A stretch of 64,000 nt of DNA, from positions 1 to 64,000 of the forward strand of contig NZ_JACOQI010000007.1 of the NCBI RefSeq assembly GCF_014297285.1. Reading direction: 5' to 3'. Position numbers and translations under genes: made by a program. The DNA is from Dysosmobacter segnis. GTDB lineage: Bacteria > Bacillota > Clostridia > Oscillospirales > Oscillospiraceae. The notes under the pieces are model-generated. The model did not search any database. It saw nothing but the letters and a program-made list of their open reading frames with translations, and was not told the origin of the DNA. Of this stretch, positions 31,723 through 39,919 are shown piece by piece. Positions within the stretch are counted from its first letter, which is position 1. Each line of letters opens with the position of its first letter.

Positions 31723-32781
31723 CTATTTTTTAAAATGATATTGGTCATCAGGCCTTCCACCATAAACGAAAACAGCAGATTCCTCTGATATGTTTTTTGT
31801 GTCATTATCAAAGTATGCCATCTTGGTAGGCGGCAAAACATTAAATCTCGTAATCGGAATATCGGTAACACCTAATTTGAAAATATATGTTAATTGGCCA
31901 AACCACGTTAGACAACCACACATATTCCAACATCCATTTTGGGGAAAGAACATATATCCGACACAATGGGAAGTGGGGGTAGGTAATTGAGCAGTCGAAA
32001 CTGGCTCTTGAGAATATCTAAACCAAAGATTATTTGACCAAATACCATATCGGATATATTTTCTTAGCTCATCAAATTTTGACTGTAGGACATAGTCTGA
32101 CCCTTCAGAAAAGCAAAGATAGTTAAAGACGGTTTTTGCACATACTCGCCTCATTATGGAGTCAATGGAAATCCTTATAGCTGTACTAAAATCCGTCTTT
32201 CCATACATTGAGGCGATCTCTGGTTCGCTATAGGTATAACTGTCACTCAAATACCCTTTATCTTTCAAAGCCTGTTCGACATCTTCTCGTTTGAGGTCTA
32301 CTGAAATAATGCCGTGCGGTTTCTCCTTTAGGTGAGAAAGAGTCTCTTCTGTTGCTTGAGGTAGATTGTCTAAAGAATAATAATCATATTCATCTTGACT
32401 GCCAACTTTTGATATTCCAATACATGGTGAAATATCAAAATGGACGCGTTCTTGCTTACTACTATCTGAAACTACAGTAAATTTTAGTCCTTTAAAAATC
32501 CCCCCATTCCCCGTAAGAGCAATTCGCTTATTTTGCAAAATGCGTCCATCGCTCATGCGTTTGTTGCCGTATTGCATACGCAGGAAAGCTTCATGCGAAT
32601 CAAGACCAATTTTATTTTCTAATTCCTTAGAAAAATAAGAATTACATTCTTCGCAGACTTGGTGATTGCCTAGTACAAACCCATTATTATAAGTTCCCAT
32701 CATACGGGGAACGACGTGTTCTCGGTTAAACGCAGATTCGTCTTTCTCGGTTAAGCAGTATATGCATTTATATTTAGCCAA
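31723..32781 (-). CDS. HNH-endonuclease-like protein, A+T-rich insert on the opposite strand
   Basis: A 352-residue protein with TTG start behind a G-run ribosome site. The N-terminus (MAKYKCIYCLTEKDESAFNR) has CxxC (6, 9), then EHVVPR (His22), and CEEC (43, 46), a zinc-binding treble-clef layout found in HNH_5-type nucleases. The remaining 290 residues are unassigned. It opposes the transfer operon and has low G+C, so it is an acquired module. It could be a defence or mobile nuclease, but no partner gene is seen. Confidence 0.65.
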   Translation of the reverse strand: MAKYKCIYCLTEKDESAFNREHVVPRMMGTYNNGFVLGNHQVCEECNSYFSKELENKIGLDSHEAFLRMQYGNKRMSDGRILQNKRIALTGNGGIFKGLKFTVVSDSSKQERVHFDISPCIGISKVGSQDEYDYYSLDNLPQATEETLSHLKEKPHGIISVDLKREDVEQALKDKGYLSDSYTYSEPEIASMYGKTDFSTAIRISIDSIMRRVCAKTVFNYLCFSEGSDYVLQSKFDELRKYIRYGIWSNNLWFRYSQEPVSTAQLPTPTSHCVGYMFFPQNGCWNMCGCLTWFGQLTYIFKLGVTDIPITRFNVLPPTKMAYFDNDTKNISEESAVFVYGGRPDDQYHFKK

Positions 32782-32842
32782 TTTATCCCCCCCCTTTTTT
32801 CAAATTATATATTACTTTCAAATCAATTCCAAGGAGAAAATT

Positions 32843-34942
32843 ATGATACTAATAATTACTGAAAAACCGAGTGTAGCAAAGAGTATCGCATCGGCCCTGG
32901 GTGTCACATCCAGGGCCGATGGCCATTTTGAAGGCGGCGGCTGGCTCATTTCCTGGTGCATCGGGCATCTGGTTGGGCTGGCGGATGCAGCCGCCTACGA
33001 TGACCGCTATAAGAAGTGGCGGTATGAGGATCTTCCCATCCTGCCCGACCCCTTCCGCTATGTCGTGTCCGAGGAAAAGGCCGCCCAATTCCACATTCTC
33101 CGTTCCCTGATGGAACGCTCCGATGTGACGGAGCTGGTCAACGCCTGCGACGCGGGACGCGAGGGTGAGCTGATCTTCCGGCTGGTCTATGAGGCCGCCG
33201 GATGTTCCAAGCCTTTCTCCCGTCTCTGGATTTCTTCGATGGAGGACGCGGCGATCCGGGAGGGTTTTACCGATCTGCGCCCCGGCGCGGACTATGACCC
33301 GCTGTATCAGTCGGCGCTTTGCCGCCAAAAGGCGGACTGGCTCATCGGTATCAATGCAAGCCGCCTGTTCTCCGTCCTCTACCATCGCACCTTGAATGTG
33401 GGGCGGGTGCAGACGCCCACCCTGGCGATGCTGGCCAACCGGGACAGTAAGATCGTCCTGTTCCGCAAGGAGAAATACCATCATGTGCGGCTGGCGCTGG
33501 AGGGAGCCGAGGCGGTCAGCGACCGTATTGTTTCCACGGAGGACGCCCAGACCATCCGGGACGCCTGCGATGGGCAGCGGGCCGTGTGTGTATCCGTGGC
33601 ACGGGACAAAAAGACGGAAAAGCCGCCCAAACTGTACGACCTGACCACCTTGCAGCGGGAGGCAAACCGGGTGTTCGGTTACACGGCCAAGCAAACCCTG
33701 GACTACGCTCAGTCGCTCTATGAAAAGAAGCTACTGACATATCCCCGCACGGACAGCCGGTATCTGACCTGCGACATGGCGGAGACCGCCTCCGTAGTCT
33801 TGCATCTGGCGGCGCGGGTGCCGCCCTTCGATGCCTGCCCGGAGTTTTTCCCCGATGTTGCGGCGCTGGTGAACGACAAAGAGGTATCCGATCACCATGC
33901 CCTGATTCCCACCCTAGAGTTGGAAAAGGCAGATGTGCCAGGACTGCCTGTGGGCGAGCGAAATATCCTTCTGCTGGTCTGCTACAAGCTGCTGTGTGCG
34001 GTGGCGGAGCCTTTCGTGTATGAGGCGGTCACGGCCACCTTTGACTGCGGCGGGCATACCTTCACGGCAAAAGGAAGGCAGGTGCTTTCCCAGGGCTGGC
34101 GGGCCATCCAGGAGGTGTTTCATTCCTCCCTGAAGGAGAAGCCGGAGGATGAAGATGCCGAGGGTGTCCTTCCCGCCTTGACCGAGGGGCAGGCCTTTGA
34201 GTCGGTCGTCGCCTCCGTCACCGAGCACTTTACTTCGCCCCCCAAGCCCTACACAGAGGACACCCTTCTGTCGGCCATGGAGAATGCGGGCAAAGAAGAT
34301 ATGCCGGACGAGGTAGAGCGCAGAGGTCTGGGCACCCCGGCGACCAGGGCGGCCATCATTGAAAAGCTGGTGTCCGGCGGATTTGTGGAGCGCAAGGGCA
34401 AGAACCTGATCCCCACAAAGGCGGGCGTCAACCTGGTCACGGTACTGCCGGAGCTGCTGACCTCTCCCAAGCTCACAGCGGATTGGGAGCAGCGGTTGAA
34501 CGAGGTGGCAAAGGACCAGGTATCGCCGGAGGACTTCATGGACGGGATCGAGGCAATGGCGGCAGAGCTGGTGCGGAAATACTCCCACATTTCCGAGGAT
34601 GGGCAAAAGCTGTTCCAGCCGGAGAAGGAGACGGTGGGCCTCTGCCCCCGCTGCGGCAAGCCGGTCTATGAGGGCAAGAAGAACTTCGCCTGTTCGGACC
34701 GGGCCTGCCAGTTCGTCATGTGGAAGAATGACCGTTTCTGGACCAGCCGCCGCAAGGAAATGACCCGGAAGATGGTGGCCGACCTTCTGAAAAAAGGCCG
34801 TACTTCCGTAAAGGGGATGTGGTCGGAGAAGAAAGGTTCCACCTATGACGCCGTGGTGATCCTGGACGATACCGGCGGCAAGTATGTCAATTTCAAGCTG
34901 GAGTTTCCCAAACGAAAGGATGGTGTGTATGGCAAAAAGTAA
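32843..34942 (+). CDS. topB: Type IA DNA topoisomerase (TopB-like) of the ICE
   Basis: A 699-residue protein, MILIITEKPSVAKSIASALG, with the TOPRIM acidic motif NACDAGREGELIF and the active-site tyrosine in LLTYPRTDSRYLT (about residue 300). A zinc-ribbon follows near the end (CPRCGKPVYEGKKNFACSD). It relaxes or decatenates DNA during ICE transfer and replication. AAGGAGAAAATT precedes the ATG. The first 30 bp are A+T-rich, then composition returns to that of the backbone, consistent with an insertion just upstream. Confidence 0.93.
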   Translation: MILIITEKPSVAKSIASALGVTSRADGHFEGGGWLISWCIGHLVGLADAAAYDDRYKKWRYEDLPILPDPFRYVVSEEKAAQFHILRSLMERSDVTELVNACDAGREGELIFRLVYEAAGCSKPFSRLWISSMEDAAIREGFTDLRPGADYDPLYQSALCRQKADWLIGINASRLFSVLYHRTLNVGRVQTPTLAMLANRDSKIVLFRKEKYHHVRLALEGAEAVSDRIVSTEDAQTIRDACDGQRAVCVSVARDKKTEKPPKLYDLTTLQREANRVFGYTAKQTLDYAQSLYEKKLLTYPRTDSRYLTCDMAETASVVLHLAARVPPFDACPEFFPDVAALVNDKEVSDHHALIPTLELEKADVPGLPVGERNILLLVCYKLLCAVAEPFVYEAVTATFDCGGHTFTAKGRQVLSQGWRAIQEVFHSSLKEKPEDEDAEGVLPALTEGQAFESVVASVTEHFTSPPKPYTEDTLLSAMENAGKEDMPDEVERRGLGTPATRAAIIEKLVSGGFVERKGKNLIPTKAGVNLVTVLPELLTSPKLTADWEQRLNEVAKDQVSPEDFMDGIEAMAAELVRKYSHISEDGQKLFQPEKETVGLCPRCGKPVYEGKKNFACSDRACQFVMWKNDRFWTSRRKEMTRKMVADLLKKGRTSVKGMWSEKKGSTYDAVVILDDTGGKYVNFKLEFPKRKDGVYGKK

Positions 34943-35465
34943 AGCCGAGGTCAACTTCATGGAGCATTTGAAGCCGCTGCTTCCCGCAGGCGGTGACGCA
35001 AGCGAGCTGGAGGCAGCGGCCCAGGCGATTGCCGGACTTTCCCCGGAGAACTGTGATCTTCTGGCCGCTGTCCAGGAGTCTCCCTTCCGGTTGACCACCC
35101 TGGAACAGTTCCGGGAGTTCCCCGCCAACACCGAGTATTTTGTCCTGGAGCCCAACATCCGCAAAGTGGAGGATGTGGGCTGGCGCTATCTGGCGCAGCA
35201 TTTGGACGTCCTTCTGCCCCCGGAGCTGCTGGACGCCATTGATCCCGTTCCTTTTGGCAACCACGCCATGCAGGAGGAACAGGGGTGTTTTACGAGCCGA
35301 GGCTATCTCACCCTCTCCGGCGACGAGTGGGAACATGAGCACTCCAGGGAGAGACAGACAGAGAAAAAGTCCTCCATCAAGGAGCGGCTAGAGCAGAGCC
35401 GGAAGGAATGTGCCAACCAGAGCAAGGCGCAGCCCCATCGGGAAAAGCCTGCGCCGGAGCGATAA
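34929..35465 (+). CDS. Conserved ICE protein of unknown function
   Basis: A 178-residue acidic protein, MAKSKAEVNFMEHLKPLLPA..., starting inside the end of topB (14-bp overlap; AAAGGATGGTGT before the ATG). No membrane segment. The C-terminal KSSIKERLEQSRKECANQSK resembles the tail of the ArdA-fusion protein (PSIRERLEDAKRECGSR), a short shared motif seen in several ICE proteins. Its position in the topB-ardA operon suggests a transfer accessory role; I cannot name it. Confidence 0.65.
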   Translation: MAKSKAEVNFMEHLKPLLPAGGDASELEAAAQAIAGLSPENCDLLAAVQESPFRLTTLEQFREFPANTEYFVLEPNIRKVEDVGWRYLAQHLDVLLPPELLDAIDPVPFGNHAMQEEQGCFTSRGYLTLSGDEWEHEHSRERQTEKKSSIKERLEQSRKECANQSKAQPHREKPAPER

Positions 35466-35477
35466 GGAGGTGTCGCT

Positions 35478-37337
35478 ATGCCCCATTATGACTATGACAA
35501 AGATTATCCCTTTGCCGCTTTCATCACCAACCTGGGCAAGTACAACGAGGGCGCCCTTGTGGGCGAATGGGTGAAGTTTCCCACCACGGCGGAGGAACTG
35601 AAAAAGGTCTTTGAGCGCATCGGGATCGGTGCGAAAGACGACTTCGGGCAGACCTATGAGGAATGGTTCATCACGGACTACGACTGCTATGTGGACGGCC
35701 TCTATGACCTGCTGGGCGAGTATGCCAACCTGGATGAACTGAACTACCTGGCCTCCAAACTGGATGATATGAGCCAGGATGAATATGAGCGGTTCCAGGC
35801 TGCTATGGAAATCGGCGACCACACGGGCAGCATCCAGGAGCTTATCAATCTAACGGAGAACCTGGACTGTTACGACATCTACCCTGACATCCACGACAAC
35901 GACGATCTGGGCCGGTATTACATCGAGGAACTGGACGCCATGCAGGTGCCGGAGCATCTGCGCAACTACATCGACTATGAGGCCTACGGACGGGATATCG
36001 CCCTGGAGGAAAGCGGCCAGTTCACCGACCTGGGCTATGTGCGGGACACCGGGGACAGCTTCCATGAGTATTACGATGGCGAGCGCGGCAGCATCCCGGA
36101 GGAATACCGGGTGATGACCTTCCAGGATGACATCCCCGAAGAAGAAATTTCGGAATGGGCCATGGACCTTGCCTACGATATGGACGAGTTTTTCCGGCAG
36201 AACGATCCGCAGTATGCCGCTGAGCACCCGGAGGAACACGCGGCGAAGGAAGAAATCTACGAAAATCTGATGGCCGGGCGTATCTCCGCCCTGGACGAGA
36301 AGCTGGCCGCCCTGGAGCAGACCCAGGAGGACTATCTTCCTTCGGAGATTGAGAAATTCAAGGACGCCACCGGCTATGAGGAATTTCTGGATGTAGACCC
36401 CCAGGCGATCCGGGAGGCCATTGAAAACCCGGACCAATCCCATGTGGACGAGATGCTGGCCTTTGCGGAGCAGGCAAACGGGGAGTATGAGGCAGAGTTA
36501 TACGGCCAGCCAGCGGCACCCAGCCCGGATGATCGTGAGACCGGCGAGAGGGTGCGGACCCCCAGGGGAACCTTCCATGTGACGGATATGAGCCGGGAAC
36601 AGATGGAGGCGGCCGGATACGGTTTCCACCACGAGTCCGAGGACGGAAAGTATCTCATCATGGCCAACGGCAGCCGCGCCTTTTCCATCCCCAACGGAGA
36701 CGCCCCTGAACATACCGCGCCGGAGAAATTGACCGTCCTGGTGGTGGAGCCCATGAAGGAGCCCTATGTGAAGGAGATCGACCCCGGCCTCCATGCGCTG
36801 CAAGCGGAGGTGGGTGGCGATATTGCCACCTCCTATCCCTTTGACGATCCGATAGGGCTGGTGCTGAACGACGAAGGCAAGCTCATCGGTCTGGACCTGA
36901 ACCGTTCCCTCCGGGACGAGCATGGGGAGATTTACGACATCGTGACTGGCACCTTCCTGGTGGTGGGCCTGGGGCCGGAGAGTTTTGCGTCCCTGCCTCC
37001 GGACATGATCCAGAAGTACACTGAGCAATTCAAGCGACCGGAGTTGTTCGCCAGCATCAATGGGCAGATCGTGTCCGTTCCCGTGGAGCCGGAAAACCCG
37101 CTGCGCACGGCGGAAATGACCCTGGAGGATGACTATGGGATGATCGATGGAATCATCAACAACGGCCGCCGTGGGGAGGAATTGGAGAAAGCCCAGGCCG
37201 AAGCGCGCAGGACCACGCCGGAGAAAAAGCCCTCCATCCGGGAGCGGCTGGAGGACGCAAAACGGGAATGTGGGTCGCGGAAAGCCCCGGACAAGCCTGC
37301 CCCCCAGAAGAAGCCCCCGGAGTTGGGCGACTTATGA
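35478..37337 (+). CDS. ardA: ArdA antirestriction protein fused to DUF4316/DUF3846 regions
   Basis: A 619-residue protein. The N-terminal part (about 1-170) is ArdA-like: acidic, with FAAFITNLGKYNEGALVGEW and FITDYDCYVDGLYDLLGEYA. ArdA mimics DNA and blocks type I restriction. A middle acidic region (about 180-410) resembles DUF4316. The C-terminal part (about 415-530, LTVLVVEPMKEPYVKEIDPG ... DIVTGTFLVVGLG) is DUF3846. A KPSIRERLEDAKREC tail follows. AAGGAGGTGTCGCT precedes the ATG. It likely shields incoming ICE DNA, together with the methyltransferase. Confidence 0.85.
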   Translation: MPHYDYDKDYPFAAFITNLGKYNEGALVGEWVKFPTTAEELKKVFERIGIGAKDDFGQTYEEWFITDYDCYVDGLYDLLGEYANLDELNYLASKLDDMSQDEYERFQAAMEIGDHTGSIQELINLTENLDCYDIYPDIHDNDDLGRYYIEELDAMQVPEHLRNYIDYEAYGRDIALEESGQFTDLGYVRDTGDSFHEYYDGERGSIPEEYRVMTFQDDIPEEEISEWAMDLAYDMDEFFRQNDPQYAAEHPEEHAAKEEIYENLMAGRISALDEKLAALEQTQEDYLPSEIEKFKDATGYEEFLDVDPQAIREAIENPDQSHVDEMLAFAEQANGEYEAELYGQPAAPSPDDRETGERVRTPRGTFHVTDMSREQMEAAGYGFHHESEDGKYLIMANGSRAFSIPNGDAPEHTAPEKLTVLVVEPMKEPYVKEIDPGLHALQAEVGGDIATSYPFDDPIGLVLNDEGKLIGLDLNRSLRDEHGEIYDIVTGTFLVVGLGPESFASLPPDMIQKYTEQFKRPELFASINGQIVSVPVEPENPLRTAEMTLEDDYGMIDGIINNGRRGEELEKAQAEARRTTPEKKPSIRERLEDAKRECGSRKAPDKPAPQKKPPELGDL

Positions 37338-37510
37338 GCCGGAACAAGAAATGGCGTTTGGAATGGTCGTTCTTCCTGAGCGAAAACGGCAGACGCCAGT
37401 ACAACAAGCTCTGTAAGGGATGCGTTCACCCCTGCAAGCAGAGTTTCCGGACGGTGGTGTTGTCCTGTCCGCACTATCGTTCCCGCCGCTCCAAAAAGTG
37501 CAGGAATTAG
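37334..37510 (+). CDS. Small zinc-knuckle-like ICE protein
   Basis: A 58-residue basic protein, MSRNKKWRLEWSFFLSENGR..., with CKGCVHPCKQSFRTVVLSCP. It matches the layout of the protein at 13812-14000 in the inserted mobilizable element. Start and stop overlap the upstream ArdA-fusion gene by four bases, so it is translationally coupled. The function is unknown. Confidence 0.72.
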   Translation: MSRNKKWRLEWSFFLSENGRRQYNKLCKGCVHPCKQSFRTVVLSCPHYRSRRSKKCRN

Positions 37511-37968
37511 GGCTCAAAATGGGCGAAGAATCCGCCTGTGGCGGCTTTTCCGTGTAAGGGCAGTATGATTTCCTATGTGGGGCAGCAGGGCGTTTTTACA
37601 TAGGAAAAACGCCGGATTTTTACCGTTGCTAAATAAAAGAAGTGCCATCATCGGATGTTATTTTGTCCGAGGATGGCACTTCTTTTTTGCTAAGTGTGAG
37701 ATAGAAACAGATTCAATCTTATGCTTGCCATAGTATTTCTAAGACCGGCAACTCTTTCATTGTGTATGGAAGTGAAAAGTGATATAATATGGAAAATAAT
37801 GTAGAATATACACCTCACAAAAATAATTTTGCTTGTATGATTTTACATTGCAAACATCTAGGTAGTATTTAGTTAAATAGAAAAACAATGTAAGAATTGA
37901 ACTTATAAGTATTGCGGCTTGTCTAGCTTATATTAATCCTTAATGAGATGCGAAAGGGAGAATTGAGC
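37511..37968. other. Intergenic stretch at the start of an A+T-rich islet
   Basis: The first 180 bases hold small hairpins (GGCGTTTTTACATAGGAAAAACGCC near 37588 region, described by its arms GGCGTTTTT/AAAAACGCC) and the terminator at 37635. From about 37690 the sequence turns A+T-rich with no gene. A TATAAT at about 37782 could be the -10 of a promoter for the following pair. Confidence 0.4.
37635..37686. terminator. Bidirectional terminator closing the topB-ardA operon
   Basis: A 15-bp perfect stem AAAAGAAGTGCCATC / GATGGCACTTCTTTT with a 22-base loop, T-rich on both strands. It marks the border between the G+C-rich operon and the A+T-rich islet. Confidence 0.82.
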
Positions 37969-39054
37969 ATGAACTATGAACTAGAGTTTATTAGTATAAA
38001 TGAAGATTCTTGCGATGCGGATGCTATTTGTATGCGTTTTTTTGATAAAGAAAGAGGTAGATATATAATTGGAGTTTATGATGGCGGAACGCAAAAATAT
38101 GGTAACGCACTTGTTAGTCATTTGACCAAATATTATTTCCAAAATACGAAAAACCCCACAATAGATTTTATTGTTTGCTCGCATACAGATCAAGATCATG
38201 CTTCAGGACTTTGTGAATTATTTGACCACTTTCATGTAGGGGCCCTAATAGTCAATAGGCCATGGTTATACATTGATGATATTTTTGATAAGGTGACAGA
38301 TGGTCGAATTACTAAATCAAGTCTCGAAAACAGACTTAAACAAGCATATCCATATGTAAGTGCACTGGAAGAAAAGGCACTTAAAAATAACACTCCAATA
38401 TATGAAGGATTTCAAGGGACAACAATTTATAAGCAATTAAAAATATTGTCTCCAACAAAAGAGTTTTATAAGAGTCTTCTAGTAGAATCGAACAAGACCC
38501 CACTGTCCGAAAATTCTGTAGCCCAAGATAGCTTTTTTACCCGTATTTTAAATGAAGCAAAGACCACATTGGAATCTTGGACTAATGAATTGCTCAGAGA
38601 GAAAGTTTCTACATCTCCAGAAAATGAGGCGTCAATTGTTTTGCTGGGCGATATGGTGGAGGAGCAGTTTTTACTAACCGGCGATGCTGGCATCCGTGCC
38701 CTTCGCCAATCCATAGACTATGCAAGCAAAACTGGTATTGACATAAGGAGAATAAAGGTTCATCAGATTCCACATCACGGGGGACGCCACAATGTTAGCC
38801 CGTCAATATTAGACGCATTGCTAGGTAAAAAAATTGTAAAGGGAACTACTCCTACCAAATATGCGTTTGTTTCTGTGGGTAAAGGGACTAATCATCCTCA
38901 AAAAATGGTTACTAATGCTTATATGCGTAGGGGAGCAAAAGTTTACGAAGCGAGAACACATACGGTTCGACATCAAAACGGGATGACTAGCCGTTCTGGA
39001 TGGACGACTACTACCCCAATCGCTTTTAGTGAGAAAGTAGAAGATTGGGACTAA
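37969..39054 (+). CDS. Metallo-beta-lactamase-fold hydrolase (ComEC-like), islet gene 1
   Basis: A 361-residue cytosolic protein; ATG 37969 follows AAAGGGAGAATTGAGC. Metal-binding motifs are CSHTDQDHASG (H72-x-D74-x-D76-H77), LTGDAGIRAL (Asp239) and IPHHGGRHNVS (His269/270), the arrangement of ComEC-type metallo-hydrolases that act on nucleic acids or nucleotides. The insertion between about 90 and 220 is unassigned. It is followed 77 bp later by a membrane protein on the same strand. Low G+C and an isolated position suggest acquired cargo, perhaps a two-gene defence system. The substrate is unknown. Confidence 0.78.
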   Translation: MNYELEFISINEDSCDADAICMRFFDKERGRYIIGVYDGGTQKYGNALVSHLTKYYFQNTKNPTIDFIVCSHTDQDHASGLCELFDHFHVGALIVNRPWLYIDDIFDKVTDGRITKSSLENRLKQAYPYVSALEEKALKNNTPIYEGFQGTTIYKQLKILSPTKEFYKSLLVESNKTPLSENSVAQDSFFTRILNEAKTTLESWTNELLREKVSTSPENEASIVLLGDMVEEQFLLTGDAGIRALRQSIDYASKTGIDIRRIKVHQIPHHGGRHNVSPSILDALLGKKIVKGTTPTKYAFVSVGKGTNHPQKMVTNAYMRRGAKVYEARTHTVRHQNGMTSRSGWTTTTPIAFSEKVEDWD

Positions 39055-39131
39055 TTTAAAAACATAGCACTCATTAAGGCATTATCTCTACTATCTCAAA
39101 TTTGCAAACTTTAGTAACAGGAGAGGTAGAA

Positions 39132-39812
39132 ATGAAGGATTACCGCAATCAAGAAATGAAGAATCTATCATTGATGCTTTGCTTTTTGTTTTTGATTTGG
39201 TGCACTCCTGCACTAAGTTTTTCCATGGCAACCGAAGAACAAAGCCGATATGAAGCCATTTCTTTTTTATTGGAATCGGTACTAATATCCGCTGTCCTAT
39301 CCAGTGCCACACTACTGTGGGATTGTCTGATTGGCAGCAAATTAAAGGACAAACTGGTTGGATTAGGATTTATTCCGAGGCCTGGAGAAACCATTTTTAC
39401 TCGGATTAAAGAAAATAAGTTATCAGATGACCGCTTCCAATTATATGATGCCGCGTCTTTATATTCTGACATAATTTGTAACCTTCCGAATAACAAGAAG
39501 GATCGCCAAAAGTTTGAGAATAAGATGTGGTATAAAATTTACCTTAAATACCAGGAGAAAGGTCAAGTTCAGCAAACGCAAAGAGATTATCTAATGTGCC
39601 GGGATTTGTATATTGAAACTCTGGGATTTACTTTCTTTTATTTAATATCTCCAGTAGTATTTTCATCTATTGTTGTGTTTTCGAATAAGTTTTTGATGGT
39701 GTTGTTTGTTCTAGCAGTGGTTTTAAATATTTGTACTCATTTAAAAATGAACCGATTTGCGAATACCGTTTTGGCCGTTGATATTGGTAATCATAAGAAA
39801 TCTGAAAACTGA
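39132..39812 (+). CDS. Four-helix membrane protein, islet gene 2
   Basis: A 226-residue protein starting MKDYRNQEMKNLSLMLCFLF after GGAGAGGTAGAA. Two membrane helices at the N-terminus (about 11-30 and 43-65) and two near the C-terminus (about 168-188 and 191-210) flank a basic, helical cytosolic part (about 66-165; ENKLSDDRFQLYDAASLYSD). No known family is recognised. The layout recalls membrane effectors paired with a cytosolic sensor or enzyme, here the metallo-hydrolase upstream. This pairing is inferred from adjacency and shared composition. Confidence 0.65.
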   Translation: MKDYRNQEMKNLSLMLCFLFLIWCTPALSFSMATEEQSRYEAISFLLESVLISAVLSSATLLWDCLIGSKLKDKLVGLGFIPRPGETIFTRIKENKLSDDRFQLYDAASLYSDIICNLPNNKKDRQKFENKMWYKIYLKYQEKGQVQQTQRDYLMCRDLYIETLGFTFFYLISPVVFSSIVVFSNKFLMVLFVLAVVLNICTHLKMNRFANTVLAVDIGNHKKSEN

Positions 39813-39919
39813 ATGTGAAAATGAGAATGGACTACTACTGTCTATTTTGAATCAGGGAATTCCAAAACAGTATTAAATAAGTCTAATACCCAAAGGAATA
39901 TACGTAATTCATATAATTA

